Below are positions 17,202 through 25,362 of a stretch of DNA of 64,000 nucleotides, piece after piece. The position numbers and the translations under genes are program-made. The stretch is from positions 11,014 through 75,013 of the forward strand of contig CAJURO010000003.1 in assembly GCA_910588985.1 (NCBI GenBank), written 5' to 3'. Source of the DNA: an uncultured Eggerthellaceae bacterium (lineage in GTDB: Bacteria; Actinomycetota; Coriobacteriia; Coriobacteriales; Eggerthellaceae). The number at the start of each line of letters is the position of its first letter. Position 1 is the stretch's first letter. The notes beneath the pieces were generated by a model. The model saw nothing but the letters and a program-made list of their open reading frames with translations. It had not been told where the DNA came from and made no database searches.

Positions 17202-18485
17202 ATGGAAAATGAAGCATTACAGAGAGCGCGTCGCGAGTACGACAACGTGGAAGAGCGCTATGTCGCCACGCTTGAAGAAAAGGGCCTCATCTTCGCACCA
17301 CGTTTCTCAGATGAGAAGCGCATAGCAGAGTTGAGAGAGCGCCTCGCTCAGAAAGGCGTCATCGCGCGGAACGCAGGCGCCTCCCTTTCTTGTGGGTTTC
17401 TGTCAAAAGCGTGTGTCGAATGCACGGGGCAAAACGGGTCAGAGACATTCTCGACAACCTTCAAGTGCCACCGTGACTGCTACTTTTGCTTTAACAAGAA
17501 CCAAGCAGACTACGATCGGTTCTTTCGCGAGGGCTGCCCTTGGCAAGAGGGCTTGGAGCGTTGCGCAGCTGAGAATGAGAGCTTAGCTTGCATTGGGCTC
17601 ACCGGAGGAGAGCCTCTGCTCGACCTTGAGAATGCGATCGCTCTTCTCAAGCGCGCGAAAGAGCTCTTTCCCGATGCTCATCTTCGCATGTACACCTCTG
17701 GAGATCTCCTTGATGCTCATATTGCTGAGCAATTGCGTGAAGCACATCTTGATGAGATACGGTTTAGCGTGAAAGATGACGATGATCCTTCCATGAGGGA
17801 GCGTGTGCTCAATGCGATGCGCCTTGCAAAGGACTACATCCCAAGCGTCATGGTCGAGATGCCTGTTGTCCCTGGCAATCTCGAGTACATGAAGGATCTT
17901 TTGCGTGATTTCGACGAAATAGGCATTGATGGGATCAACCTGCTCGAGTTCTGCTTTCCCTTCTGCAATTGGGATGAGTTCGCAGCTCGTGGCCTTCTTC
18001 TGAAGAACCCTCCTTTTGAGATCATGTATGACTATGGCTACTCAGGAGGTCTTGCAGTGGCTGGGTCAGAGGCTGACATCCTTGAGCTTTTCGATTGGGC
18101 GCTTGATGAGGGTCTCAGCCTCGGCATCCATTACTGCTCGCTTGAGAACAAGCATCGAAGCGAGATCCGTCAAAAGAACGAGCGTGCGCGAACGCTCCAT
18201 CCCGTGCTCTCTTTCGATGAAGATGACTTCTTCCTCAAATGCTGCAAAGTGTATGGGGATGATGTCGCCCTCGCGAAGGACGCGCTTGAAGAAGCGGGGT
18301 GCACGGACATGCTTGAAAGCCCGGAGGAATGCTCTCTTTCATTTCCGCTCACCTCGCTCAAGACGGTGTCTGGGCTGAAGCATGACGATGGGACACCGCT
18401 CATGCCGCAGATCTGCTCCTTCGTGTATGAAACTGATGAAGAGGGGGCTTACTTCATCGATGTTGCCATCAAAGATGCACGGTGA
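17202..18485 (+). CDS. Radical-SAM protein of unknown function
   Basis: A 427-residue protein. The radical-SAM cluster motif is FKCHRDCYFCFNK (CX3CX2C) near residue 90, followed by the SAM-binding LTGGEPLL near residue 130. Upstream, SCGFLSKACVECTG near residues 63-76 is an extra cysteine group that resembles the C..G.S..C..C.G motif of some radical-SAM subfamilies. More cysteines follow in the C-terminal half (HYCSLENKH, FLKCCKVYG), which could hold an auxiliary cluster. I do not recognise the substrate. There is no small precursor-peptide gene beside it, and the 3' end abuts the convergent methyltransferase-like gene exactly. Confidence 0.85.
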   Translation: MENEALQRARREYDNVEERYVATLEEKGLIFAPRFSDEKRIAELRERLAQKGVIARNAGASLSCGFLSKACVECTGQNGSETFSTTFKCHRDCYFCFNKNQADYDRFFREGCPWQEGLERCAAENESLACIGLTGGEPLLDLENAIALLKRAKELFPDAHLRMYTSGDLLDAHIAEQLREAHLDEIRFSVKDDDDPSMRERVLNAMRLAKDYIPSVMVEMPVVPGNLEYMKDLLRDFDEIGIDGINLLEFCFPFCNWDEFAARGLLLKNPPFEIMYDYGYSGGLAVAGSEADILELFDWALDEGLSLGIHYCSLENKHRSEIRQKNERARTLHPVLSFDEDDFFLKCCKVYGDDVALAKDALEEAGCTDMLESPEECSLSFPLTSLKTVSGLKHDDGTPLMPQICSFVYETDEEGAYFIDVAIKDAR

Positions 18486-19256
18486 TCATCCAAGCTCGAT
18501 GGTGTTCGAGAATCGGTACTCTCCGTTCGTGCCGATCACGATGTAGTTCTCAGCTCCTCCAAATTCTTGATCGCTTGCATCGATGAGATGTACATGAGCG
18601 AATACAGAGTGGAGCGCCTCGGTGAACGCGAGCAGCTCACGTGAATCTCCCCTTGGTTGCTTCACGACAAGGTTCGTCATGTAGAGACCCTTTGGGCGCA
18701 GTATGCGACCTATCTGCTCGATGCTCTCTTTTTCGAGGAATGCCTTTGAAACATTGCATCCTTCAAAAGAGTCATTGATCACCACGTCGTAGCATTGATC
18801 AGGAGCTTCTCTTATGACCTGCACGCCATCGGCGACCCAGATATTCATGCGATCTTGCTCGTTGCGTGCATCAAGATATGCCTCAAGCTTATCAAGGTAG
18901 AAGCGCTCTCTTGCGATCTGCACGATGACGGGGTCGATCTCGACCACATCCATGCGAGCGCTTGAAGAATGTGTGAGGAAATGCTTAGGGTAAGAGAAGC
19001 AGCCTCCTCCGATCATAAGCACCTCATCGATCTCAAGGCCATCATCAGCAGCTTCGTACATGCAATCGAATGCAAGGATGTAGGCAAAGGGAGGAGAGCT
19101 CCAATTATCATCAAGGTAGGTGGCGCTTTGATAGGTGCCGTCAAGGCTCAAGACACGCACGTAATTACCGAGTGAATCGCAGGTGATGAAACACCGTGCT
19201 TCGCCAAACGATGTTTGGAATGTTCGTCTCTCGATGAGGCGCCGAAGCGGGTTCAT
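18486..19256 (-). CDS. Spermidine-synthase-like protein
   Basis: A 256-residue class I Rossmann protein of the SpeE-like group. DEVLMIGGGCFSYPKHFL replaces the usual GGGxG loop, MDVVEIDPVIVQIAR is the acidic-loop strand, and DVVINDSFEG stands where the catalytic Asp region occurs. The polyamine-binding residues are not clearly kept, so it may be a non-synthase relative, of which many bacteria have one. ATG 19256 overlaps the stop of the upstream Trm9-like gene (ATGA), which also fixes the start and shows the two are coupled. Confidence 0.75.
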   Translation of the reverse strand: MNPLRRLIERRTFQTSFGEARCFITCDSLGNYVRVLSLDGTYQSATYLDDNWSSPPFAYILAFDCMYEAADDGLEIDEVLMIGGGCFSYPKHFLTHSSSARMDVVEIDPVIVQIARERFYLDKLEAYLDARNEQDRMNIWVADGVQVIREAPDQCYDVVINDSFEGCNVSKAFLEKESIEQIGRILRPKGLYMTNLVVKQPRGDSRELLAFTEALHSVFAHVHLIDASDQEFGGAENYIVIGTNGEYRFSNTIELG

Positions 19257-20032
19257 GGGCGCACCTTGAAGATGAGATAGCGGTTGAGCTTTCCGCTCTT
19301 TCCATCGTCTTGATAATCGGCAACAAGATCGCATCCTTGTGCGCAGGCAACTCCGATGAGGTCATCAATCTCGAGATCAGCGAAGGAATGGCAGAATCTG
19401 AACGCGTTGGTTTCGTCTTGCCAGTCAAGGAGGTAGTCACCCTGGTCAGTATCGATGCCGAATCCTAAGAGATCGCTTCCTCGCTGTGTTGCGCGCTCTG
19501 CCTTTTTGCGCATTCGCGGGTCAGATGCGAATTGCCAAAACGATACGCTCATGAAGCCGTCGGGCGCTGTCTTTTCGATCATCTTAAGAAGCAGATGTTC
19601 GCGATCAAGAGCGCAGGGTAGGTGATGCATAAGGCCAAAGCAAGCGACAAGCGCACAGGCGGGGATCTTCGCGAACGCTTCAGGTGCGTTGCCATCCCTT
19701 GTCGCCTCGTGGATATCCATCTCGAGGAAATCGACGAGAACCCCTTCCAGGCTGCTTGTCTCTGCAAGAGCACGACAGCTATCGATCGCGTAGGCTTTAA
19801 GCGGCTTGTCAGTCATATGAGCGAGCTTGCTCGCAAGGAACTTCTCAAAGCGCATATTGCCGCAACCTATGTCGAGAAGGGAGGGGGCATGGCAGAGCGC
19901 ATCAGAGCATGCTTGCCAGACGCGATCCCATCCATGCCATGCGAACGTGCGCGTTTGCGAGAAAGCGTCTGTGACACGTGCGTAGAAATTTGCATTGAGG
20001 GCGTTGAGCTGCTCTGCGCGATCGCGATCCAT
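19253..20032 (-). CDS. Trm9/ABH8-like tRNA methyltransferase
   Basis: A 259-residue SAM methyltransferase. The N-terminal segment NANFYARVTDAFSQTR followed by W..W resembles the Trm9/ALKBH8 entry helix (FSQTR then W), motif I is SLLDIGCGNMRFEKFL, and FGLMHHLP and MSVSFWQFASD sit where Trm9 has its HH and W motifs. The C terminus (DYQDDGKSGKLNRYLIF) ends like Trm9. Eukaryotic Trm9 methylates cm5U34 in tRNA, the product of Elp3, and the gene divergent from this one encodes Elp3, only 52 bases away. A good GGAAGG precedes ATG 20032. Function is inferred from these two facts; a generic methyltransferase is the alternative. Confidence 0.7.
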   Translation of the reverse strand: MDRDRAEQLNALNANFYARVTDAFSQTRTFAWHGWDRVWQACSDALCHAPSLLDIGCGNMRFEKFLASKLAHMTDKPLKAYAIDSCRALAETSSLEGVLVDFLEMDIHEATRDGNAPEAFAKIPACALVACFGLMHHLPCALDREHLLLKMIEKTAPDGFMSVSFWQFASDPRMRKKAERATQRGSDLLGFGIDTDQGDYLLDWQDETNAFRFCHSFADLEIDDLIGVACAQGCDLVADYQDDGKSGKLNRYLIFKVRP

Positions 20033-20068
20033 TGCACCTTCCTGTTCCAGACACGAGCATGATGTAAG

Positions 20069-20074
20069 TATAAT
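20069..20074 (+). promoter_or_regulatory. TATAAT box directly before elp3
   Basis: A perfect TATAAT ends 10 bases before the elp3 ATG. A weak -35 (TTCCAG, 20045-20050, spacer 18) overlaps the start region of the divergent methyltransferase gene. The leader would be only about 4 bases and has no ribosome-binding site. Confidence 0.5.
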
Positions 20075-20084
20075 CGTTAGCATT

Positions 20085-21917
20085 ATGGAGACAGTCATCA
20101 CCCGCATAGTCCAGAAGGCCCGCGAGAATGGGACCTTGTCTGCGAAGACGATCGACCGTCTTCTTCGTGAGAGGTGCGCCGAGCTACATGATGCATCTCG
20201 TTCGATCTCCAAACGGACATGCATGGCATATTACGTACGCATCCGCGATGAGCAAACTGCGTTTTGGAAATCCCTTGCCATAGATGATGCTACCGATCAT
20301 GCGATCATGCATTCACTCAGGTCTAAGCCACGGCGTACCGCATCTGGAGTAGCTACCATCACGGTATTGACAGCGCCGTTCCCTTGTTCGGCTGATTGCT
20401 CGTATTGTCCCAGCGACATTCGCATGCCGAAGAGCTATCTTTCCGATGAGCCTGCTTGCCAACGAGCTGAACGCAACTTCTTCGATCCTTACTTGCAAAT
20501 GCATGCGCGTTTGAATGCGCTCCACAGCCTTGGGCACGTCGTCGATAAGGTGGAGACGATCGTTTTGGGTGGAACGTTCAGCGAATACCCAGAGTCGTAC
20601 CGCATATGGTTCGTGACCCAGCTCTTTCGCGCCCTGAATGAATTTGGAGCTGACGAAGGCGCGCGCGAGGTGGAACGCCGACGTTTGCGGTACAGAGATG
20701 CGGGGCTAAGCGGTGATCCCGATGAAAACGCTGAGCGCACACGCTTGCTTCAAGAAGAGCTCGATGCGCATGTGCTCTCCTACAACAAAGCCTTTGCGTG
20801 CGCATATCCCGAAGGTCTTGCCTTTGCGATGGCTGACGAGATAGCAGGCACCTCGTTTGACAGGCTTCGTGCTGCGCAGGATGCTAATGCTGAAGCTGCT
20901 CAGCGCATGGTGGGTCTTGTGGTAGAGACTCGACCTGACAGGATCGATGCTTCGCACCTCGCTTCTCTGCGCGCGCTTGGATGCACGAAGATCCAAGTCG
21001 GAATCCAGAGCCTTGATGATGGCATCTTGGCACAGAACGTTCGTGGTGCACGGGTTGAGGATACGGTACGCGCTCTTGAGCTTCTCCGTCTTTTCGGATT
21101 CAAGTCTCACGTGCACTTCATGATCAACCTGAAAGGCTCTTGCCCTGCGAAGGACCTTGAAGGGTATGGCGAGCTTGTTGGGAAGGCACCATTCAAGCCC
21201 GATGAGGTAAAGCTTTATCCTTGTGCGCTTGTGAAGAGCGCTCGTCTCATGGAGGAGCATTCAGCAGGTGCATGGCGCCCTTACTCAAGAGAAGAGCTTA
21301 TCGATCTTCTCAGCGCATGCGTGCTTATGACGCCGCCTTACACAAGGATATCCCGAATGATCCGCGACATCTCTTCTTCTGACATCGTCGCAGGCAACAA
21401 GTCGACCAACTTGAGGCAAATGGTCGAGGCAAGGATTCGGGAAGAAGGGGAGAAGCCCTCCGAGATTCGCATGCGTGAGATCGCCAAGCGACAGATGTCC
21501 GTAGAGAAGCTTTCGCTTTCGGAGATTGCGTATAGGACGTCGAACACCGAAGAGGTGTTCCTCCAATGGACAGATGACGAGGGAACCCTGGCAGCCTTCT
21601 TGCGATTGTCATTTCCCGATCAAGAGGCGATCGAGCAAGCGCGCACGACGATGGATGGGTTCCCTGCTGAGCTAGGATGCGCGATGATCCGCGAGGTGCA
21701 TGTGTACGGTCGTGTCTCGAAGCTCCATGAGTCGATCGAGGGAACGCAGCATATAGGCCTTGGGCGCATGCTCATCGAGCGCGCGTGCAAGCTCGCTCAC
21801 GAAAACGGCTTTACGCGCATTGGCGTCATAAGCGCTGTTGGCACACGCCGCTACTACGAACGACTTGGCTTCGAGCGTTTCGGGCTGTACCATTTCAAAG
21901 ATCTTGAGACTGGTTGA
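20085..21917 (+). CDS. elp3: Elp3: tRNA uridine-34 carboxymethyl synthase
   Basis: A 610-residue bacterial Elp3. It has an N-terminal tRNA-binding segment, then the family's conserved KPRRTASGVATITVLTAP, the cluster motif CSADCSYCP, and ERNFFDPYLQ, VDKVETIVLGGTF, VVETRPDR, IQVGIQSLDDG, PDEVKLYPCALVKSARL and RMIRDISSSDIVAG. A C-terminal GNAT acetyltransferase domain (REVHVYGRVSKL, GLGRMLIERA, RRYYERLGFERFGLYHFK) follows. The enzyme uses acetyl-CoA and SAM radical chemistry to make cm5U at tRNA position 34. No other Elongator subunits are needed in bacteria. It is divergent from a Trm9-like methyltransferase gene. An insertion of about 60 residues lies between GGTF and ETRPD. Confidence 0.93.
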   Translation: METVITRIVQKARENGTLSAKTIDRLLRERCAELHDASRSISKRTCMAYYVRIRDEQTAFWKSLAIDDATDHAIMHSLRSKPRRTASGVATITVLTAPFPCSADCSYCPSDIRMPKSYLSDEPACQRAERNFFDPYLQMHARLNALHSLGHVVDKVETIVLGGTFSEYPESYRIWFVTQLFRALNEFGADEGAREVERRRLRYRDAGLSGDPDENAERTRLLQEELDAHVLSYNKAFACAYPEGLAFAMADEIAGTSFDRLRAAQDANAEAAQRMVGLVVETRPDRIDASHLASLRALGCTKIQVGIQSLDDGILAQNVRGARVEDTVRALELLRLFGFKSHVHFMINLKGSCPAKDLEGYGELVGKAPFKPDEVKLYPCALVKSARLMEEHSAGAWRPYSREELIDLLSACVLMTPPYTRISRMIRDISSSDIVAGNKSTNLRQMVEARIREEGEKPSEIRMREIAKRQMSVEKLSLSEIAYRTSNTEEVFLQWTDDEGTLAAFLRLSFPDQEAIEQARTTMDGFPAELGCAMIREVHVYGRVSKLHESIEGTQHIGLGRMLIERACKLAHENGFTRIGVISAVGTRRYYERLGFERFGLYHFKDLETG

Positions 21918-21920
21918 TCC

Positions 21921-22523
21921 TCAGAGTGCTTGGCGGATGGCCGCAAGAAGCTCATCGTAGGTCTCGAACGCAGGGATGTCAGGATGATCGCGAGCGATCT
22001 GCTCTGTCGTGCGAAAGAAGAATCCTGCCTTCGAATCCTCGATCATGGCGATGTCGTTGAAAGAATCACCTGCGGCGATCGTCTCGATGCCAGCGGTATG
22101 AAGGGCTCGCACGGTGGTGAGCTTCGTGTTTTCGCAGCGCATCTTATAGCCTGTTATGGCACCCGTGGCCTCATCGACGACAAGCTCGTTGCAGAAGATC
22201 GTAGGAAACCCAAGCTTAGCCATCAGTGGTGCAGCGAACTGCTCGAACGTATCGGAGATGATGACGACTTGGGTGATGCGACGCAATGCATCAAGGAACT
22301 CCTTAGCTCCCTCCATCGGGTCGATCTTGGCGATGCACTCCTGTATTTCAGGAAGCCCAAGCTTCGCCTCGCGCAAAAGGTCGAGCCGATAGTTCATGAG
22401 CTTATCGTAATCGGGTTCATCTCGGGTGGTCTTCTTGAGTCCTTCGATTCCTGATTCTTCCGCAAACGCGATCCAGATCTCTGGGACAAGCACGCCTTCC
22501 AAATCAAGGCAAACGAGATTCAT
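21921..22523 (-). CDS. thrH: ThrH: phosphoserine phosphatase / homoserine phosphotransferase
   Basis: A 200-residue HAD phosphatase starting MNLVCLDLEGVLVPEIW, where DLEGVL is the nucleophile loop (normally DLEGVL in ThrH). KLMNYRLDLL, VVIISDTFEQFAAPLMAKLG (motif II Ser/Thr) and TIAAGDSFNDIAMIE (motif IV) follow. Family members dephosphorylate phosphoserine and can move the phosphate to homoserine. Since serA and serC lie at 51795-54514 and no serB is seen, it probably completes serine synthesis. AGAGGAAG precedes ATG 22523. It ends 3 bases from elp3, tail to tail. Confidence 0.88.
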   Translation of the reverse strand: MNLVCLDLEGVLVPEIWIAFAEESGIEGLKKTTRDEPDYDKLMNYRLDLLREAKLGLPEIQECIAKIDPMEGAKEFLDALRRITQVVIISDTFEQFAAPLMAKLGFPTIFCNELVVDEATGAITGYKMRCENTKLTTVRALHTAGIETIAAGDSFNDIAMIEDSKAGFFFRTTEQIARDHPDIPAFETYDELLAAIRQAL

Positions 22524-22693
22524 GCTTCTTCCTCTCCATATGGTTTGTTGGTATAGGGCTATTCTAGTCAAAGGCGCTCGCTTGCTTGCATTGAATGTTG
22601 CGATGCTTGAAAATAGAGCGAACAAAGAGCGGGAACGGTAGAAGATGATGACATGTTCTACCGCGGAGCTGATGGGATGGAGCTGGTAACACG

Positions 22694-23539
22694 ATGCCTT
22701 CCGAAATGCATGAGGATCATTCTGAAGAGCGTGCCCAAACTTCCGGAAAGCGTTCGTTCGGACAGCGGGGGGTGATAACCTCACGACCTTCTCGTGAAAC
22801 GATCATGCAATCCTATGTTGCAGAGGATCAAGCACGTGCGCGAAGCGCGCGAATGAGAAATCAAGAATCATACAAGCATTACCAGGCGATCGCGCAACGT
22901 AACCGCGAGCGAGAGGATCGCAAGCGCGAGCTTGAGATGCGGTTGCGCGAAGAGGAGCATCGGGCTGCAGAGGAGCGCAGACGCATTCGCGATGCGCAGC
23001 AAGCTTCTGCACGACCGGGCGCTGCTCGACAAGCTGCAAGGACGTCTTCTTCAGGCATAGATCGTCGTGTTGTGCAGCCTCTCTCCTCACAGGAAAGCCA
23101 CGAATACTCCGAACGCTCTCGTGCGAGCTTTGAGCGAGAGCGCGAATCACGTGATGCGTTTTCTCCTGAAAGAGCGATGCGAAGCCCAAATCGTGAGATC
23201 ATCGATGGGCGAGGGAGCATAGACTCACGCGCTTTCAATGAACGGCATGACCTCGTATCGTATTCGATCGACGAAAGCGATAGGCCTGATCCGATGATCG
23301 ACACCACGAACCCAAAAGCGAAATGGCATTCGCACTCGGGCAACGAGCCTTCTCAACGTACAAGCGTTTTTGTCAAAAGGGGGCTCGGGAGCTCGGTTCC
23401 TTCGTTCTCAAGCTCGCTTGCTCATTCTCGTTCCACGCGAAGAGCATCGTTCCTTGCCAGCTTGCCCGCTTTCGTCAAAGTGGTTGTTCCTCTCATTGTT
23501 GTCCTCTTGATCATCCTTATCATCATCGTGTTCTTCTGA
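22694..23539 (+). CDS. Arg/Glu-rich protein with a C-terminal membrane anchor
   Basis: A 281-residue protein I do not recognise. Residues about 30-110 are dense in Arg and Glu (RNREREDRKRELEMRLREE), very likely a coiled coil or long charged helix. Residues 110-250 are Ser/Arg-rich and low in order. The last ~25 residues (FVKVVVPLIVVLLIILIII) are one hydrophobic segment ending at the C terminus. No signal peptide is seen, so the bulk would be cytoplasmic, tail-anchored in the membrane. The ribosome-binding site is weak. It is flanked by thrH (divergent) and tatD (convergent). Confidence 0.75.
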   Translation: MPSEMHEDHSEERAQTSGKRSFGQRGVITSRPSRETIMQSYVAEDQARARSARMRNQESYKHYQAIAQRNREREDRKRELEMRLREEEHRAAEERRRIRDAQQASARPGAARQAARTSSSGIDRRVVQPLSSQESHEYSERSRASFERERESRDAFSPERAMRSPNREIIDGRGSIDSRAFNERHDLVSYSIDESDRPDPMIDTTNPKAKWHSHSGNEPSQRTSVFVKRGLGSSVPSFSSSLAHSRSTRRASFLASLPAFVKVVVPLIVVLLIILIIIVFF

Positions 23540-23555
23540 TAGACAGAGCATCAGT

Positions 23556-23616
23556 AAAATCGGAATAGCGAAGTGAGGGCTGCGTAGCTTCTGAACGTAG
23601 CTTTTCCGATTTTTGC
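23556..23616. terminator. Bidirectional terminator
   Basis: AAAATCGGAA (23556-23565) and TTCCGATTTT (23604-23613) are perfect inverted repeats of 10 bases, enclosing an inner stem GCTGCG/CGTAGC. T-runs occur on both sides, so it can end both the + gene to its left and the minus gene tatD to its right. Confidence 0.8.
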
Positions 23617-23659
23617 ACATCAGATGTATAACCTAAATACGGAATATGCTTTCGAGTTG

Positions 23660-24436
23660 TTAGCGATGAGTAGGCATTGCGCTTAGGAGCGTTTGATAAT
23701 TCGCTTTCAGGGTTTGCCTTACCATTTCGAGCTCTTCTGAACGCACCTCTGCAATGGCTTGCGTTGTGTTCTCGATTTCTTGGATCCATGTATCGACAGA
23801 CCAAGGGCTTCCCTCATGTGGAGGGCTATCTGTCTCGGCTAGAAGGTGGTCGGAAGGCAGAGCGCTCGTGATGAACGCACCGTCTCCTTGCGCTATCATC
23901 CGCATGGAAACGGAGAAGAGCGCACCTTTGGAGAGTGCGCGACCGAACTGCTCGCGTGTTCCAGAGAACCAGTGGAAAACGCATATGTTCGATTCGAACA
24001 TGCCATATTCATCGAGGATATCGATGACCTCTTCGCATGATTTGACTGCATGGATGAAGAGGGGGCGTCCTGGTGCATGCTCACGCGTGCTCTTCATGAG
24101 ATGCTGGAAGATCTCGACCTGACGAGCGTGCGAGCCCTTTCGTCTGCGAGAGAAATCAAGGCCAACCTCTCCGATGAAAGGGGCGGAGCGAACAAGGTCA
24201 TCAAAATGCGCCACGTCAACCTCTGAGACCCGCGCTTCATCGATCCACCAAGGATGAATGCCAAGGCCAACGGTGATGCAAGGGGCATCTGCAAAGCGTT
24301 CTTCTGCGCTCACAAAGCTTGAAGGTATGACCGTGGAGCAAAGCGCATGCACGTTTCGATCCTTCGCCTTCATTGCGATCTCTTGTGCGTTATTGGCGAA
24401 ATCGATATGGCAATGTGCGTCGTAGTGTTCGCTCAT
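23660..24436 (-). CDS. tatD: TatD-family metal-dependent hydrolase
   Basis: A 258-residue TatD-like TIM-barrel hydrolase, a family with DNase activity and roles in DNA turnover or D-aminoacyl-tRNA work. Metal ligands are visible: DAHCHID at the N terminus, FIGEVGLDFSR, FIHAVKS, CVFHWFSG and LLAETDSPPHEG. It is rather divergent in the middle. ATG 24436 is 9 bases from AAGGA; another ATG six bases upstream is too near that site. It stands alone between two intergenic regions. Confidence 0.88.
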   Translation of the reverse strand: MSEHYDAHCHIDFANNAQEIAMKAKDRNVHALCSTVIPSSFVSAEERFADAPCITVGLGIHPWWIDEARVSEVDVAHFDDLVRSAPFIGEVGLDFSRRRKGSHARQVEIFQHLMKSTREHAPGRPLFIHAVKSCEEVIDILDEYGMFESNICVFHWFSGTREQFGRALSKGALFSVSMRMIAQGDGAFITSALPSDHLLAETDSPPHEGSPWSVDTWIQEIENTTQAIAEVRSEELEMVRQTLKANYQTLLSAMPTHR

Positions 24437-24680
24437 GAGCATGTTCCTTCGTTCGTCATTGGCTCTTGCCCTGTACGGCCTCATCTTGAGCGTACATTAA
24501 AACAAGGGGTAAGAATGATGCGCGCAGATTCTGTGGATGAGGCGTCAGCAAAGCCAAGAACATCAGTGCTTACGTCACAACTTGTAAACGGAGGGCTTTC
24601 CTCTCATTACCGCTTGTTCGATGTTCGCAGGTTCTTAGGTTCTTTTTGGCTAGATTGTAATCATCGAAAAGGAGGGAACG

Positions 24681-25223
24681 ATGCAATCATTCATCAAAGC
24701 TGTCCAGTCGAACATCATCATCCAGGCGATCCTCTTCATCATCCTTGGTGGGATGCTCATCCTGATGCCAAGCGTGTCATTGCTCACGATCGTATACCTG
24801 ATAGGTGCGCTCTTTGCTGTTTGCGGCATTGTTTCGCTTATCGGCTACTTTCGACCAGGGTCTGAGAATTACCATCTTGCGAGCGTCTTGAGCACAAGCA
24901 TCTTCATGCTCGCGCTTGCTCTGATCGTATTCTTGTTCCCTGTTCCCATTGCGAGCGTCTTTTCTCTTTGCCTTGGCATCATCCTTGTGCTGAGCGGTAT
25001 TGTCAGCGCTGTACGTGCATTCGAATTGCGAAATACAGGCGGAAGCGCCTGGATAGTCTCGATGATAGCGAGCATCCTCATTGCTGTCGGCGGGTTCCTT
25101 GTCATTTGGAATCCCTTTGACACCACCGTTCTTTTGGTGGTCGTTCTTGGCGCTATCATGGTTGCCAATGGGGTCGTGAATCTTGTCATCGAATATCTTT
25201 TCCGTCAGATGATCAAGGCGTGA
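24681..25223 (+). CDS. HdeD/DUF308-family membrane protein
   Basis: A 180-residue protein made almost wholly of six hydrophobic segments, in the arrangement of the DUF308/HdeD family (three repeated helix pairs, with GGMLILMP, GAIMVANGVVNLV). Short charged loops include FRPGSENYH and RAFELRNTGG. Family members are linked to acid stress in enterobacteria, but the function here is unknown. AAGGAGG lies before the ATG. It is separated by 244 bases from tatD. Confidence 0.85.
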   Translation: MQSFIKAVQSNIIIQAILFIILGGMLILMPSVSLLTIVYLIGALFAVCGIVSLIGYFRPGSENYHLASVLSTSIFMLALALIVFLFPVPIASVFSLCLGIILVLSGIVSAVRAFELRNTGGSAWIVSMIASILIAVGGFLVIWNPFDTTVLLVVVLGAIMVANGVVNLVIEYLFRQMIKA

Positions 25224-25290
25224 TCATTGCCCCGACGACCAAAGCATCCGCTTGCCAAGAAAATGGGCGCGCGGATGAAATCCTCTCTTT

Positions 25291-25321
25291 AAGGCATCTG
25301 CTCCCTGTAGGTGCCTTTTGC
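25291..25321 (+). terminator. Intrinsic terminator before the chorismate mutase gene
   Basis: AAGGCATC (25291-25298) pairs with GGTGCCTT (25310-25317) with one G-U pair, followed by TTGCT. The T-run is short. It probably ends the DUF308 transcript just before the next promoter. Confidence 0.5.
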
Positions 25322-25327
25322 TAGAAT
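25319..25327 (+). promoter_or_regulatory. Extended -10 promoter for the chorismate mutase-aroF pair
   Basis: TGCTAGAAT fits TGnTAnnnT and lies 36 bases before the chorismate mutase ATG, just after the terminator hairpin. No -35 is evident. Confidence 0.5.
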
Positions 25328-25362
25328 AACGCAACTCAAAAATATGATCTGAAAGGATTGGC

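Noticed and set aside
24347..24865. A 172-codon open frame across the tatD-DUF308 gap
   Set aside because: It overlaps both neighbours in another frame and matches no family.
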